A stretch of DNA of 64,000 nt, taken from positions 41,631-105,630 of the forward strand of contig CAJTAL010000013.1 in NCBI GenBank assembly GCA_910574285.1, given 5' to 3'. Source of the stretch: Lachnospiraceae bacterium. Its GTDB lineage: Bacteria > Bacillota > Clostridia > Lachnospirales > Lachnospiraceae. Under the pieces are notes generated by a model. It saw only the letters and a list, made by a program, of their open reading frames with translations, was not told where the DNA came from and made no database searches. Shown in pieces: positions 52,142 through 62,631 of the stretch (position 1 is the first letter of the stretch; each line of letters begins with the position of its first letter). Made by a program: the position numbers and the translations under genes.

Positions 52142-52878
52142 ACACTCACCTCATCTGCAAGTGGCTCTGCTATAACTACCCCTATGTTATCTCTCCCGCC
52201 ATTACTATTCGCTTTCTCAATCAGCATCTGCACTGCTTCAACAACGTCCCTGGCTCCCCTGACGATGTTGAACATATCTTCGTCTTCTACCATATTACTC
52301 AGGCCATCCGTGCACATCAATATGACGTCTCCTCTTTTCAGCCGGTATTCATAGATATCGGCCTCTACGCCTTCCTTCACCCCTATTGCCCTGGTAATAA
52401 TATTCTTATCCGGATGATTCTTGGCTTCTTCCGCTTTAATCCCGCCAAGCCTTACCATCTCCTCTACCAGAGAATGGTCCTTGGATATCTGACGGATCTT
52501 TTCATTAATCAGATAGAGCCGGCTGTCTCCTACATTAGCAAAATACAACGTATTACCGACAACCGTTGCAGCTACTAACGTCGTCCCCATCCCTTCTAAC
52601 TTAATATCCGCAGACGCTGCTTCGATCAGTTTATCATTTGCAATGCTGACTACATTACGCAAAATCTCTTCCGGCTTATTAAGAGGTGTATGTTCTAACT
52701 CCTCCCTGAGAACACTCACTGTATATTTTGACGCAAAATCCCCCGCTTTATGCCCTCCCATCCCATCGGCTACCGCAAGCAGATTCGGAAAAGGACCAAT
52801 CGGTTTGTCCGTCACATATACATAATCCTGGTTGACTTCACGCTTTCTCCCTACATCAGTCATTGCATATATTTTCAT
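52138..52878 (-). CDS. prpC: PP2C-type protein phosphatase
   Basis: A 246-residue metal-dependent phosphatase that opposes PrkC. KREVNQDYVYV, LAVADGMGGHKAGD, FANVGDSRLYLI and LMCTDGLSNMV are the PP2C motifs with metal-binding aspartates. It overlaps rlmN upstream by four bases and prkC downstream by four. Confidence 0.96.
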   Translation of the reverse strand: MKIYAMTDVGRKREVNQDYVYVTDKPIGPFPNLLAVADGMGGHKAGDFASKYTVSVLREELEHTPLNKPEEILRNVVSIANDKLIEAASADIKLEGMGTTLVAATVVGNTLYFANVGDSRLYLINEKIRQISKDHSLVEEMVRLGGIKAEEAKNHPDKNIITRAIGVKEGVEADIYEYRLKRGDVILMCTDGLSNMVEDEDMFNIVRGARDVVEAVQMLIEKANSNGGRDNIGVVIAEPLADEVSV

Positions 52879-53927
52879 CTGGTTCTCCTTACATTCGCAG
52901 CCGCGTAACGTCTCCGCAACTGGCCGCAGGCCCCGTCAATATCCGAGCCCCGTTCCCTTCTTATAGTAACATTAATTCCATTTTTTTCAAGTTTATTTTC
53001 AAAATCCAACGCAATTTTACTGTTCGGTTTCCTATAATCCCGCTCTTTTACAGGATTCACCGGAATGAGGTTCACATGGCAGTTTCTGTCCTTAAGAATC
53101 GCCGTCAAGTCTCTTACATCATCGGGGCCGTCATTCACTCCTGCCACCAGGCTGTACTCGAAAGTGACTCTTCGTCCGGTCTTTCGGAAATACACATCGC
53201 ACGCTTCCAGCACCTCTTCCAGACTATATCTGTCTGCCACCGGCATAAGCTGCCGCCTCTTCTCCTGCGTCGCCCCATGCAGGGACAATGCCAGAGTAAT
53301 CTGAAGTCCCTCCGATGCAAGCCTGTGTATATTCGGTACGATCCCGCAGGTGGACGCCGTGATATTGCGTTGGCTGATATGAAGTCCATGCCCGTCGCTC
53401 AGCATACGGATGAACTTGACAAAATTATCATAATTGTCAAGAGGTTCACCGGTTCCCATAACAACCACATTCGATACGCGCTCTTTGCTCAGACGCTGTA
53501 TCTGATAGATCTGCCTCAGCATCTCCGACGGTGTGAGATTCCGCTTCAACCCTCCTATCGTAGACGCACAGAACCGACAGCCCATGCGGCAGCCTGCCTG
53601 TGACGAGATACAGACCGAATTTCCGTAGGAATATCTCATCAATACACTTTCGATCATATTCCCGTCTCCCAGTTCAAACAAAAACTTCTCTGTCGGATCC
53701 ATCTTCGAGACCTGATGCTCAATCACTTCAACCTTTGCGATCTCATACTCTTCACAAAGCCTCTCTCTTAACTTTTTAGACAGATTCGTCATATCCTGGA
53801 AACGGTCAGTCAGCTTCACATGCAGCCATTCATAGATCTGCCGGCTTCTGAAAGACGGTTCCCCAATCCTTTCTATCTCTTCTCTTAATTCTTCATAATC
53901 ATAAGAACAGATATCTTTCTTACTCAT
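52875..53927 (-). CDS. rlmN: 23S rRNA (adenine-2503-C2) methyltransferase, dual rRNA/tRNA
   Basis: A 350-residue radical SAM methylase. The cluster cysteines are in CRMGCRFCAS; the methyl-carrying cysteine is near the C-terminus (DIDGACGQLR), and ASTCGIVPNIHRLA is another conserved segment. The ATG at 53927 has AAGGTG upstream, so a longer reading into rsmB was not used. Confidence 0.96.
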   Translation of the reverse strand: MSKKDICSYDYEELREEIERIGEPSFRSRQIYEWLHVKLTDRFQDMTNLSKKLRERLCEEYEIAKVEVIEHQVSKMDPTEKFLFELGDGNMIESVLMRYSYGNSVCISSQAGCRMGCRFCASTIGGLKRNLTPSEMLRQIYQIQRLSKERVSNVVVMGTGEPLDNYDNFVKFIRMLSDGHGLHISQRNITASTCGIVPNIHRLASEGLQITLALSLHGATQEKRRQLMPVADRYSLEEVLEACDVYFRKTGRRVTFEYSLVAGVNDGPDDVRDLTAILKDRNCHVNLIPVNPVKERDYRKPNSKIALDFENKLEKNGINVTIRRERGSDIDGACGQLRRRYAAANVRRTR

Positions 53928-53935
53928 GACGCACC

Positions 53936-55243
53936 TTAAGACCCTTCCTTTCGGAACATCGCAAGATAGAACCCGTCGCCGGCATCCCGTCCCGGCAGCG
54001 TCTGCTTCTCCCTGATCAGCCTGAAACCTTCGCAATGTTCCTGTATCCATCCGGCATTCTCTTCATTCTCTTCTCGATTGACCGTACACGTACTATAGAG
54101 CAGCTTCCCCCCGGGCTTCACATATCCGGACACAACCGCCAGGATATTCCTCTGCAGCGCCGCCAGCTCCTTCTGCGCCTCTCTTGTCATCTTATATCTC
54201 AGATCCGGCTTCTTTCCCAATACGCCAAGTCCGGAACAAGGCAGGTCGGCGATCACAATATCCGCCTTACCTATCATCCTCTCGTCCGGCTGCAGCGCGT
54301 CCCATCGAAGCGCTTCGATATTCGTCAGCCCGCTTCTTATGATGTTCTCGCGGATCAGGCCGACTTTATATTCCGTCAGATCTCTTGCTTCCACATGCCC
54401 GCTTCCACTCAGGCGCTCGGCTATATGAAGCGCCTTGCCGCCCGGCGCCGCGCAGACATCAACGACATAATCATCTTTTTGAACTTCAGCCCACTCGGCC
54501 ACCTGCATCGAGCTGATATCCTGAACCTGGTAATACCCCTGCCTGAAGCTTATCAAACCTGACAAATGGTCATATCCTGACAGATGAAGCGCATAAGGCA
54601 GCGTCTCGTCTTCCTTTACACAGACATCTTCTGCCTCCAGCATCTGAATCAATTCTTTTTTTGATATTCTCTCAGGATTGAAGCGAACCGTCACCGGCTT
54701 CTCCTTTAAGAATTCCTCTGCCATCCGGCGCACCGACGCCTCGTCGTACTGTGCAAGCCATCGCTTTAAGATCCACTCCGGAAGGGAATACCGGACAGAC
54801 AGATAATATACCGTATCTTCCTCGGAGGGATATCTGATATTCTCCAGATTCCTGCTGATATTGCGCAGCACTCCATTTACAAATCCTCTCAAATCTGTAA
54901 ACCCCTTCTTTACCGCAAGTTTCACAGATTCGTTGCAGACGGCCGAATTCGGAACGCTGTCCATATATTTTAACTGATATACCCCGCTTTGCAATATCGT
55001 ACGGATGACCGGCTTCATCTTACTGACCTTCACTTTGGAAAACTGATCCAGAATATAATCCAGTTCTATCATACGTTCCAGCGTGCCGTTCACTACTCTC
55101 GTGATAAACGCCCGTTCTTTCTTATCCAGATACTGATACTGGTCCAGCGCGTTCTTAAGGGCTATATGGCTGTATTCCCCGTCCCTCGTAATCTGAAGCA
55201 GGATCTCCAGAATCAGTTCCCGTGAATTCGTATATGCGGACAT
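53936..55243 (-). CDS. rsmB: 16S rRNA (cytosine-967-C5) methyltransferase
   Basis: A 435-residue enzyme. The N-terminal NusB-like domain (RELILEILLQITRDGEYSHIAL) binds RNA. The C-terminal domain has VDVCAAPGGKALHIAE (SAM), DLPCSGLGVLGKKPD and the catalytic STCTVNREENE. The ATG at 55243 has GGAGG; the longer reading to 55420 overlaps the metallopeptidase gene and was rejected. Confidence 0.95.
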   Translation of the reverse strand: MSAYTNSRELILEILLQITRDGEYSHIALKNALDQYQYLDKKERAFITRVVNGTLERMIELDYILDQFSKVKVSKMKPVIRTILQSGVYQLKYMDSVPNSAVCNESVKLAVKKGFTDLRGFVNGVLRNISRNLENIRYPSEEDTVYYLSVRYSLPEWILKRWLAQYDEASVRRMAEEFLKEKPVTVRFNPERISKKELIQMLEAEDVCVKEDETLPYALHLSGYDHLSGLISFRQGYYQVQDISSMQVAEWAEVQKDDYVVDVCAAPGGKALHIAERLSGSGHVEARDLTEYKVGLIRENIIRSGLTNIEALRWDALQPDERMIGKADIVIADLPCSGLGVLGKKPDLRYKMTREAQKELAALQRNILAVVSGYVKPGGKLLYSTCTVNREENEENAGWIQEHCEGFRLIREKQTLPGRDAGDGFYLAMFRKEGS

Positions 55244-55244
55244 G

Positions 55245-55946
55245 TCAGTTCCTCCGGTTATTCGCGAGAATAAGAATCCTGAGCAACTGCAGAATCGCCG
55301 ATACTGCTCCCGCCACATAAGTAAGGGCGGCCGCGAACAGAACCTTCTTCGTAGCGCGCACCTCATTCTCATAGAGCATCCCGCTGCCTCCGAGAATACG
55401 GACCGCCCGCCTTGAAGCATTGAACTCCACCGGAAGCGTCACAATCTGGAAAAGAACCGCCAGCGAGAAAGCAAGTATTCCCAGATTCAGGAATAACGAT
55501 GAAGAGCCCGTACTGAAAAATAATCCTATAATAATCAAAGGCCATGCAATCACGCTTCCGAAATTCACGATGGGTACCAGACTTCCTCTGATATGAAGTG
55601 GTACATAGCCGGTGGCATGCTGAATCGCATGTCCGCATTCATGAGCCGCTACTCCCAGCGCGGCGACCGACGCATTCCCGTAAGTCGCATCCGACAGCCT
55701 TAATACTTTTGATCTCGGATCGTAGTGATCCGTCAGATTCCCTGATACATGCTCTACCCGGACATCATATATCCCCGCCTGCCTTAAGATCTGTTCCGCC
55801 GCTTCCCTGCCGGTAATCCCCGAATGATTCCTGACGCGGGAATATTTATGAAAAGTAGAATTCATCTTCACGGAAGCCAGCATACAGATTATGACTCCGG
55901 CCAATACCAAAACATACGTAGAATCCATATAAAACATAGGATACAT
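55245..55946 (-). CDS. neutral zinc metallopeptidase, YugP family
   Basis: A 233-residue membrane protein with the zinc motif AAHECGHAIQHATGY near residue 117. Helices flank the catalytic domain, at residues 9-27 and in the C-terminal half. The family is widespread in Firmicutes; substrates are unknown. The ATG at 55946 has GGAGGTG upstream. It starts after a 189-bp gap with a terminator and so may have its own promoter. Confidence 0.9.
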   Translation of the reverse strand: MYPMFYMDSTYVLVLAGVIICMLASVKMNSTFHKYSRVRNHSGITGREAAEQILRQAGIYDVRVEHVSGNLTDHYDPRSKVLRLSDATYGNASVAALGVAAHECGHAIQHATGYVPLHIRGSLVPIVNFGSVIAWPLIIIGLFFSTGSSSLFLNLGILAFSLAVLFQIVTLPVEFNASRRAVRILGGSGMLYENEVRATKKVLFAAALTYVAGAVSAILQLLRILILANNRRN

Positions 55947-56064
55947 AGATACACCTCCAAGTCCCCGCCCCAAACTGCAAATACAGACGGCATACCGCCG
56001 TCCGTCACGCCGCTTTGCAGGGATAATTACAATTCAAAGTAACATATACAGCTTATTATATATG

Positions 56065-56089
56065 AAAAACAGGTAAAATACCTGTTTTT
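56065..56089. terminator. terminator after fmt
   Basis: AAAAACAGGTA and its exact complement flank AAA; T5 follows on the minus strand. It separates the murE-priA-def-fmt group from the yugP-rsmB group. Confidence 0.85.
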
Positions 56090-56135
56090 CATACAAATTT
56101 AACAATTCTTAATGATTTAAAAATTAACAATCAGG

Positions 56136-57071
56136 CTATGACAGTACCGTGCCGGGAGCGATCTCGTATCCCCTCAGAAATGCATCTGCTTCCATCCGCT
56201 TCTTTCCCGGTATCTGAAGCGCCAGTACCTTCAGGACGCCATCCCCTGTCTCTACACAGAACCCGTCTTTTTCAACCGAGATAACCGTTCCCGGGACGCC
56301 TCCTGCCTCCGCAGCTCTCTTCTCTGCTCTCGCCTCCCATATCTTCATCACCTTGCCGTCCCAGTTCGTATAAGCGCTTGGCCAGGGATTCAGCCCCCGG
56401 ACCAGACGTTCGATCGACTCGGCGTCCCGGCTCCAGTCTATATTCCCAAGCTTCTTATCCAGCATCCTGGCATAAGCCGTAGGACTCTCCCCTTGCGGTT
56501 TTGGAACGACCGTCTTCTCTTCCAGACCTTTCAGTGTACGGACGCACAGTTCTGCTCCCGCGGCAGCCAGTTTATCATGGAGGCTTCCTCCAGTCTCTTT
56601 CTCATCCAGTCTGATCTCTGTCTTAAGCAGCATGTCTCCGGTATCCAGACCCTCGTCCATCTGCATCGTCGTCACGCCGGACACTTCCTCGCCGTCTATC
56701 ACCGCCCATTGAATAGGGGCTGCCCCCCGGTATTTCGGAAGCAATGACGCGTGGACATTCACACAGCCAAATGGCGTCATCTCAAGGATCTCTTTCGGCA
56801 GAATCTGTCCAAAAGCAATGACAACTATGATATCCGCATTATACTGCTTCAATTCTTCGACACACTCCGGTTCCCTGACCTTCTTTGGCTGGAATACCGG
56901 GATTCCATGCTTAAGGGCTGCTTCCTTCACCGGCGTATACTGCATCTTCCCGCCGCGTCCTTTCGGCTTATCAGGCTGAGTGACTGCAAGCGCCACCTCA
57001 TGCCCCGCCTCGATCAAAGCCTCCAGCGTTCCCACCGAGAATTCCGGCGTCCCCATGAATATCACTTTCAT
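56136..57071 (-). CDS. fmt: methionyl-tRNA formyltransferase
   Basis: A 311-residue enzyme that formylates initiator Met-tRNA. VIFMGTPEFSVGTLEALI, VNVHASLLPKYRGAAPIQWAV (catalytic Asn-His) and GLDTGDML are present, with a C-terminal OB-like domain. It begins directly after the def stop codon. Confidence 0.96.
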   Translation of the reverse strand: MKVIFMGTPEFSVGTLEALIEAGHEVALAVTQPDKPKGRGGKMQYTPVKEAALKHGIPVFQPKKVREPECVEELKQYNADIIVVIAFGQILPKEILEMTPFGCVNVHASLLPKYRGAAPIQWAVIDGEEVSGVTTMQMDEGLDTGDMLLKTEIRLDEKETGGSLHDKLAAAGAELCVRTLKGLEEKTVVPKPQGESPTAYARMLDKKLGNIDWSRDAESIERLVRGLNPWPSAYTNWDGKVMKIWEARAEKRAAEAGGVPGTVISVEKDGFCVETGDGVLKVLALQIPGKKRMEADAFLRGYEIAPGTVLS

Positions 57072-57545
57072 CTATTCTTCCTCCTCATACTCCACATCAT
57101 GAAGTTCGCCTTCTACCAGCTCGACATACATCCGCCCCTCCAGGTGGTCGACTTCATGGCAGATCGCCCTGGCAAGAAGTTCCTCTCCTTCTATCTCGAT
57201 CTCATCCATATCTTCATCCTGCGCCCGTACTTTCACATAATACGGCCTGGTCACTGTGCCGGCTTTTCCCGGTACGCTTAAGCATCCCTCGTCTCCGGTC
57301 TGCTCCCCGGATTCCTCTACAATCTTCGGATTAATCAGTACGATGGGGCCGTCGCCGATATCGATCACTACAATCTGCTTAAGTATCCCTACCTGAGGCG
57401 CGGCGAGACCGACGCCTCCCTCCTCATACATCGTATCCAGCATATCATTGATCAATATCTTGTTCCGAATCGTCATCTTCGGTACTTCCTTACATCTTTT
57501 CGTCAGAACTTCATCTCCTAATTCACGAACCTTTCTTATCGCCAT
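57072..57545 (-). CDS. def: peptide deformylase
   Basis: A 157-residue metal hydrolase that removes formyl groups from new proteins. The three motifs are [18 protein letters not shown] and CHEVDHLEG (metal ligands Cys and two His). It is placed between priA and fmt as in many Firmicutes. Confidence 0.96.
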   Translation of the reverse strand: MAIRKVRELGDEVLTKRCKEVPKMTIRNKILINDMLDTMYEEGGVGLAAPQVGILKQIVVIDIGDGPIVLINPKIVEESGEQTGDEGCLSVPGKAGTVTRPYYVKVRAQDEDMDEIEIEGEELLARAICHEVDHLEGRMYVELVEGELHDVEYEEEE

Positions 57546-57576
57546 AATCTGCTCTCCTCCATCTCAAATATTATTC

Positions 57577-59805
57577 TCAAAATATATTCATTGGATTAAA
57601 ATCAAATTGAATCCACAGCGTCCGGAATCCGCTGTTGATCTCGATATATTGTTCCATCCGGTTCTTCATCTCTACCAGCAGCCCGTAATCCGCACCCTTC
57701 AGATACAAGATACGCCTGTATACGTCATTTACCTTCGCCACATACGGACTCGCCGGTCCGATAACCTTAAGGATCTTATTCTTATCGATCCGAAGGATAA
57801 ATTCCTTCAAATACTTTGCCGCAGTCTCAAGTATCCCTTCTTCCGGCCCGGTCATCAGGACGGCCAGAAGCTGCTCCACCGGCGGATATCCCATCAGCAC
57901 GCGGTAATTCATCTCTGCCTCATAAAATCCGTCGTAATCCTGGGCTGCCGCCATCTCAATACTATAATGCTCCGGATTGTAGGTCTGTATCACGACCTCC
58001 CCCTTGCTCTTCCCCCGTCCGGCACGCCCCGCCGCCTGGGTTAAGAGTTGAAAAGTCCGCTCTCCGGCGCGGTAATCATTCGAAAATAAAGACATATCCG
58101 CCGCCAGGATCCCCACCAGCGTCACATTCGGAAAATCATGCCCTTTCACAATCATCTGTGTACCGATCAGAATATCCGCTTCTTCTCCCGCAAATGCTTC
58201 CAGTATCTTCTCATGCCCGTCTTTCGTCCTTGTGGTGTCCATATCCATACGAAGAACCCTTGCCCCCGGGAATTGCCGCATCACCAACTCCTCTATCTGC
58301 TGAGTCCCTGCCTTAAAGCCCCCGATATATTGCGACCCGCAGGACGGACAGTTCCTTACCTGGGGTTCCTCATGCCCGCAGTAATGGCATACCATCTTTC
58401 CTCCCCGGTGCGCGGACAGCGCCACGTCACAATGAGGACATTTTACTACATATCCGCAGGCTCTGCAAGAAACAAATCCCGCATACCCCCTGCGGTTTAA
58501 GAATAACATGATCTGTTCCCGCTTCTCAAGCCTGGATTCAATCAATAACTTCAGCCGGTCGCTTAAGATAGAACGATTTCCCGCTCTCATCTCCTTGCGC
58601 ATATCTTCCACATATACATCCGGCAGCTCGCCGCTTCCGGCCCTCGTCTTAAGCTCGAACAGCTTAAACTTCCCTTCTTTGCACGCATAGAAGGATTCGA
58701 GCGACGGAGTCGCCGAACCGAGCACAACGCTCGCCCCTTCCGTCTCAGCCCGCCGGATTGCAGTCTCTCTGGCGTGATATCTGGGCACCTGTTCACTCTT
58801 ATAAGAAGTCTCATGTTCCTCGTCGATTACAATCAGACCAAGCTTCGGAAACGGAGTAAAAAGCGCCGAACGGGGACCGATCATGACGTCTACTTCACCC
58901 GCTTTCACCCGCTCCATCTGATCATAGCGTTCCCCCGGGGACATCCTGGAATTCAGGATAGATACCCGATCGCCGAACCGGCCGCAAAACCGCATTACCG
59001 TCTGATACGTAAGCGCAATCTCCGGAATCAGAACAATCGCCTGCTTTCCCTCCTTAAGCACTTCCGCGATCATCTCCATATATACTTCCGTCTTTCCGCT
59101 GCCTGTGATCCCGTATAACAGATAGATATTCCGTACTCCGCATCCATACTCCTCCCGAAAGATATCTATCGCATGCTGCTGCTCCGGTGTATAGTCCGGT
59201 ATCTGGCTTTGGTAATTCCGGTATCCGATGGGGTTGCGCAGAACCTTCTCCGAATCCAGGACAACGATCTTCTGCTCTTCCAACGCACGAACCACCGCGC
59301 GTGTGACATGAAGCTTCTTTGTAAGGAAATTATAATCCTGCTCCGGCTGGTCTAAGAGAGCTGCCAGAAGCCGCGCCCTCGCTTTCTGATTCTTTTGGAG
59401 AAAGACTTCAAGCTGCCATCTCCCCTCTTCCTCACTGAGCAGAAGACGGATGCTTCTCTTCTCCTGTACCTTCTCCTGCTTCTTGATGGGGATCACCGTT
59501 TTCAAAGCCTGAATCATCGTCCCTCCGTAATACTCTTTCATCCATGCCGCCAGCGCTACCAGCTTCGCTTCAATCGCTATACTGTCTTCTACTATACACA
59601 TAATATCCTTGATCTTTGACTCGTCATAGTCTGTCTGCCCGGAGAATCCGACCACATATCCTCTCGTCTCCTTATTCCCCCTGCCAAAAGGAACGGCGAC
59701 TTCCATGCCAATCTTAAGCATCCCTTCTAATTCAGAGGGGATGCTATATTGGAATATCTTATCCAGTTTTTCATGTGTAATATCTATGATAATATCAGCG
59801 TACAT
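57577..59805 (-). CDS. priA: primosomal replication restart helicase PriA
   Basis: A 742-residue DNA helicase that reloads DnaB at stalled forks. Walker A is LLYGITGSGKTEVY, Walker B VIDEEHETSYK, with a zinc-binding insert of four CxxC pairs (CRACGYVVKCPHCD, CHYCGH, CPSCGS) and QAAGRAGRG as motif VI. The start overlaps murE by eleven bases. Confidence 0.96.
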   Translation of the reverse strand: MYADIIIDITHEKLDKIFQYSIPSELEGMLKIGMEVAVPFGRGNKETRGYVVGFSGQTDYDESKIKDIMCIVEDSIAIEAKLVALAAWMKEYYGGTMIQALKTVIPIKKQEKVQEKRSIRLLLSEEEGRWQLEVFLQKNQKARARLLAALLDQPEQDYNFLTKKLHVTRAVVRALEEQKIVVLDSEKVLRNPIGYRNYQSQIPDYTPEQQHAIDIFREEYGCGVRNIYLLYGITGSGKTEVYMEMIAEVLKEGKQAIVLIPEIALTYQTVMRFCGRFGDRVSILNSRMSPGERYDQMERVKAGEVDVMIGPRSALFTPFPKLGLIVIDEEHETSYKSEQVPRYHARETAIRRAETEGASVVLGSATPSLESFYACKEGKFKLFELKTRAGSGELPDVYVEDMRKEMRAGNRSILSDRLKLLIESRLEKREQIMLFLNRRGYAGFVSCRACGYVVKCPHCDVALSAHRGGKMVCHYCGHEEPQVRNCPSCGSQYIGGFKAGTQQIEELVMRQFPGARVLRMDMDTTRTKDGHEKILEAFAGEEADILIGTQMIVKGHDFPNVTLVGILAADMSLFSNDYRAGERTFQLLTQAAGRAGRGKSKGEVVIQTYNPEHYSIEMAAAQDYDGFYEAEMNYRVLMGYPPVEQLLAVLMTGPEEGILETAAKYLKEFILRIDKNKILKVIGPASPYVAKVNDVYRRILYLKGADYGLLVEMKNRMEQYIEINSGFRTLWIQFDFNPMNIF

Positions 59806-61261
59806 GCATTTCCTCTAACACTTCCTTTATCAGAACCCTGTCGTCCATATCATACTTCACGCCCTTGATCTCCTGATAGGTCTCATGCCCCTTTCCCGCG
59901 AGGACGATCACATCTCCGGCTCTTCCATGTTCAATCGCATACCGGATCGCTTCCTTCCTGTCGCATACCGCAATATATTCCCCGTCCGTCTTCTTCATTC
60001 CGACAATGATATCATCTATGATATCCTGCGGTTCCTCAAACCGCGGGTTATCCGACGTGATGATTGTAAAATCAGACATCCTCCCGGATACCTCTCCCAT
60101 CTCATAACGCCTGGTCTTCGAACGGTTACCGCCGCAGCCGAATATCGTCACGATCCGCTCCGGATGATAATCACGCAGCGTATGGAGCAGGCTCTCAAGA
60201 CTCATAGCATTATGCGCATAATCAATCATCATGGTAAATTCATCTGATACCTTCACCATCTCGATACGGCCTCTCACCTTCGCCACCTTAAGCGCTTTCT
60301 TGATATTCTCCTCCGGAACGTCAAAATGCCTGCACACCGCGATCGCCGTCAGCGAATTATAGACGCTGAAATCCCCCGGGATGTCAATCTCCACGTCAAA
60401 ATCCATCAGACCGTTCACATGATACTTCACACCCAGATATCCCGGCCTTGTAATATGCTCAATCTCGGAGGCACGCAAATCAGCTCCCTCAGAAAATCCG
60501 AATGTCTCAGTCTTACACGTCGCCTCCCGGAAGACATCCTGATACCACGGATCATCTACATTAGCGATTCCAAGCCGGCACTGCGTAAATAATATACCCT
60601 TACACCGCTTATAATCTTCAAAATCCTTATGCTCATTCGGTCCGATATGGTCTTCGCCCAGATTGGTGAATATCCCGATCTCAAAGAAAATTCCTGCCGT
60701 GCGGTGGAGCATCAGTCCCTGGGACGATACCTCCATCACCACGCTGTCGCACCCCGCCTCAAGCATTTCCGCAAAATATTGATGAATCGTATAAGATTCC
60801 GGCGTTGTATTATTTGCCGGCACCGACTTCTCCCCGATCAGCGCCTCGATGGTCCCGATCAGTCCCACCTTATGGCCGACCCCTTCCAGAATCGACTTCA
60901 CCATATAAGTAGTCGTAGTCTTCCCCTTCGTCCCCGTGATCCCGATCACCTTAAGCCGCTCTGCCGGATATCCAAAATACGCCGCCGACATCAGAGCCAG
61001 CGCGTACCTGGTATCCTTCACACGGATCACCGCCACATCCTTCGGAACATCCACATCCTTCTCCGTGATGAGCGCCGCCGCCCCCTTTTTTGCGACTTCC
61101 TCAGCATACGTATGTCCGTCCGACACCGCGCCGCTGATGCAGACGAATACACTTCCTTCCGTTACCTTGCGGGAATCATAGACTAATTCTGTTATCTCTA
61201 TCTCATCGCTTCCCTGACGCACTTCATATTCTAATCTTTCTAATAACCCGGTTAATCTCAT
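59795..61261 (-). CDS. murE: UDP-MurNAc-tripeptide synthetase, mDAP type
   Basis: A 488-residue Mur ligase that adds the third stem residue of peptidoglycan. GITGTKGKTTTTYM is the ATP loop, EVSSQGLMLHR and FTNLGEDHIGPNEH follow. The substrate motif is DNPR (in SDNPRFEEP), which marks meso-diaminopimelate rather than lysine. The ATG at 61261 with AGGAGG upstream was chosen over a longer reading. First gene of the housekeeping series. Confidence 0.95.
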   Translation of the reverse strand: MRLTGLLERLEYEVRQGSDEIEITELVYDSRKVTEGSVFVCISGAVSDGHTYAEEVAKKGAAALITEKDVDVPKDVAVIRVKDTRYALALMSAAYFGYPAERLKVIGITGTKGKTTTTYMVKSILEGVGHKVGLIGTIEALIGEKSVPANNTTPESYTIHQYFAEMLEAGCDSVVMEVSSQGLMLHRTAGIFFEIGIFTNLGEDHIGPNEHKDFEDYKRCKGILFTQCRLGIANVDDPWYQDVFREATCKTETFGFSEGADLRASEIEHITRPGYLGVKYHVNGLMDFDVEIDIPGDFSVYNSLTAIAVCRHFDVPEENIKKALKVAKVRGRIEMVKVSDEFTMMIDYAHNAMSLESLLHTLRDYHPERIVTIFGCGGNRSKTRRYEMGEVSGRMSDFTIITSDNPRFEEPQDIIDDIIVGMKKTDGEYIAVCDRKEAIRYAIEHGRAGDVIVLAGKGHETYQEIKGVKYDMDDRVLIKEVLEEMHVR

Positions 61262-61304
61262 ATTACTGCCGCCTCCTGATCTTGAACCTTCTGTACCATA
61301 AGGA

Positions 61305-61334
61305 ATTGTATCATATTTCTGTTTATGATACAAT
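61305..61334. promoter_or_regulatory. symmetrical divergent promoter of murE and pepT
   Basis: ATTGTATCATA-TTTCTGTT-TATGATACAAT is a perfect 11-bp inverted repeat. Because of the symmetry both strands read TTGTAT-17 bp-TACAAT, so each -35 is the complement of the other strand's -10. It is 44 bp from murE and 33 bp from pepT. Confidence 0.6.
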
Positions 61335-61367
61335 CTATATAAAATATATTGAAAAGGGGAACATATC

Positions 61368-62585
61368 ATGAAAGCTTATGAACGATTATTAAAATACGCG
61401 GTCATTCGGACGCCGAGCGACGAGAACAGCGCTTCTTCTCCCTCTTCTGAGTGCCAGTTTGACCTTGCGCGTATCCTGGAACAAGAGATGAGAGAACTCG
61501 GCCTGTCAGACGTCCGGCTTGACGGGCACTGCTACCTGTACGGCAAACTGCCGGCAACGGAAGGTCTGGAAGGGAAACCGGCGATCGGATTCATCGCCCA
61601 CATGGATACGGTTTCCGACTTCTGCGACCATGAGATCCGTCCTCTGATTACAGAGAATTACGACGGAGAAGCTCTTGCGCTCGGGAACAGCGGTCTCATC
61701 TTAAGCCCGGAGAATTTTGAACACCTGAAGGATCTAAAAGGACGCACCCTGATCACCACCGACGGCACCACTGTCCTCGGGGCCGACGACAAGGCAGGGA
61801 TCGCCGAGATTCTTACCATGATCGAAGAACTGATTGAACAGAAGATTCCTCACGGACCAATCTGTGTCGCATTTACACCGGATGAAGAAGTCGGTACCGG
61901 AACGGCGCACTTTGATATCGAAGGATTCGGCGCGGACTATGCCTACACTCTGGACGGCGATACCGAAGGCGAGATACAGTACGAAAGTTTTAACGCCTGC
62001 AAAGCCGAATTCGACGTCAAAGGCTTCAACGTACATCCCGGCTCCGGCAAAGACACGATGATCAACGCAAGCCTTGTGGCAATGGAGATCAATTCTTTAC
62101 TTCCGGGTATGGAGACCCCCCGCGGCACAGAAAATTATGAAGGCTTCTATCATCTCACACATATGTCCGGAGAATGCGCGAAAGCACACCTGAGCTATAT
62201 CGTAAGAGATCATAATGCAGACTTTTTCGAAGCAAGAAAATCCACCCTCAGACTGATCGAGAAGAACTTGAACGAAAAATGGGGAGAAGGAACGGTAACT
62301 CTTACGATCACCGAACAATATAAGAACATGGCAGAAATCATCTCCGGCTGTATGCACCTGATCGACAATGCCAGAACTGCCTGTGAAAATGCCGGCGTAC
62401 CTCCTCTCATGCTGCCCATCCGCGGAGGTACGGACGGTTGCCAGTTGAGTTTCAAAGGTCTTCCCTGCCCGAACCTGGGAACCGGCGGTCATGCATACCA
62501 CGGGCCTTATGAGCATATTACAGTAGAAGGAATGGACAAGAGCGTCGCCATCGCCGTCGAGCTGGTGAAATTATACGCAAGATAA
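61368..62585 (+). CDS. pepT: peptidase T (tripeptidase)
   Basis: A 405-residue M20 zinc peptidase that cleaves N-terminal residues from tripeptides in the cytoplasm. Metal-site motifs are IAHMDTVSD, TTVLGADDKAGIAEI, FTPDEEVGTGTAHFD and the dimer-domain FNVHPGSGKD; GGTDGCQLSFKGLPCPNLGTGGHAYHGPYE is the C-terminal signature. AAGGGGA lies nine bases before the ATG. Confidence 0.95.
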   Translation: MKAYERLLKYAVIRTPSDENSASSPSSECQFDLARILEQEMRELGLSDVRLDGHCYLYGKLPATEGLEGKPAIGFIAHMDTVSDFCDHEIRPLITENYDGEALALGNSGLILSPENFEHLKDLKGRTLITTDGTTVLGADDKAGIAEILTMIEELIEQKIPHGPICVAFTPDEEVGTGTAHFDIEGFGADYAYTLDGDTEGEIQYESFNACKAEFDVKGFNVHPGSGKDTMINASLVAMEINSLLPGMETPRGTENYEGFYHLTHMSGECAKAHLSYIVRDHNADFFEARKSTLRLIEKNLNEKWGEGTVTLTITEQYKNMAEIISGCMHLIDNARTACENAGVPPLMLPIRGGTDGCQLSFKGLPCPNLGTGGHAYHGPYEHITVEGMDKSVAIAVELVKLYAR

Positions 62586-62631
62586 CATCGAATACTCAGC
62601 AGTTCTATTTCCGGCTATACAGATACAGTTT

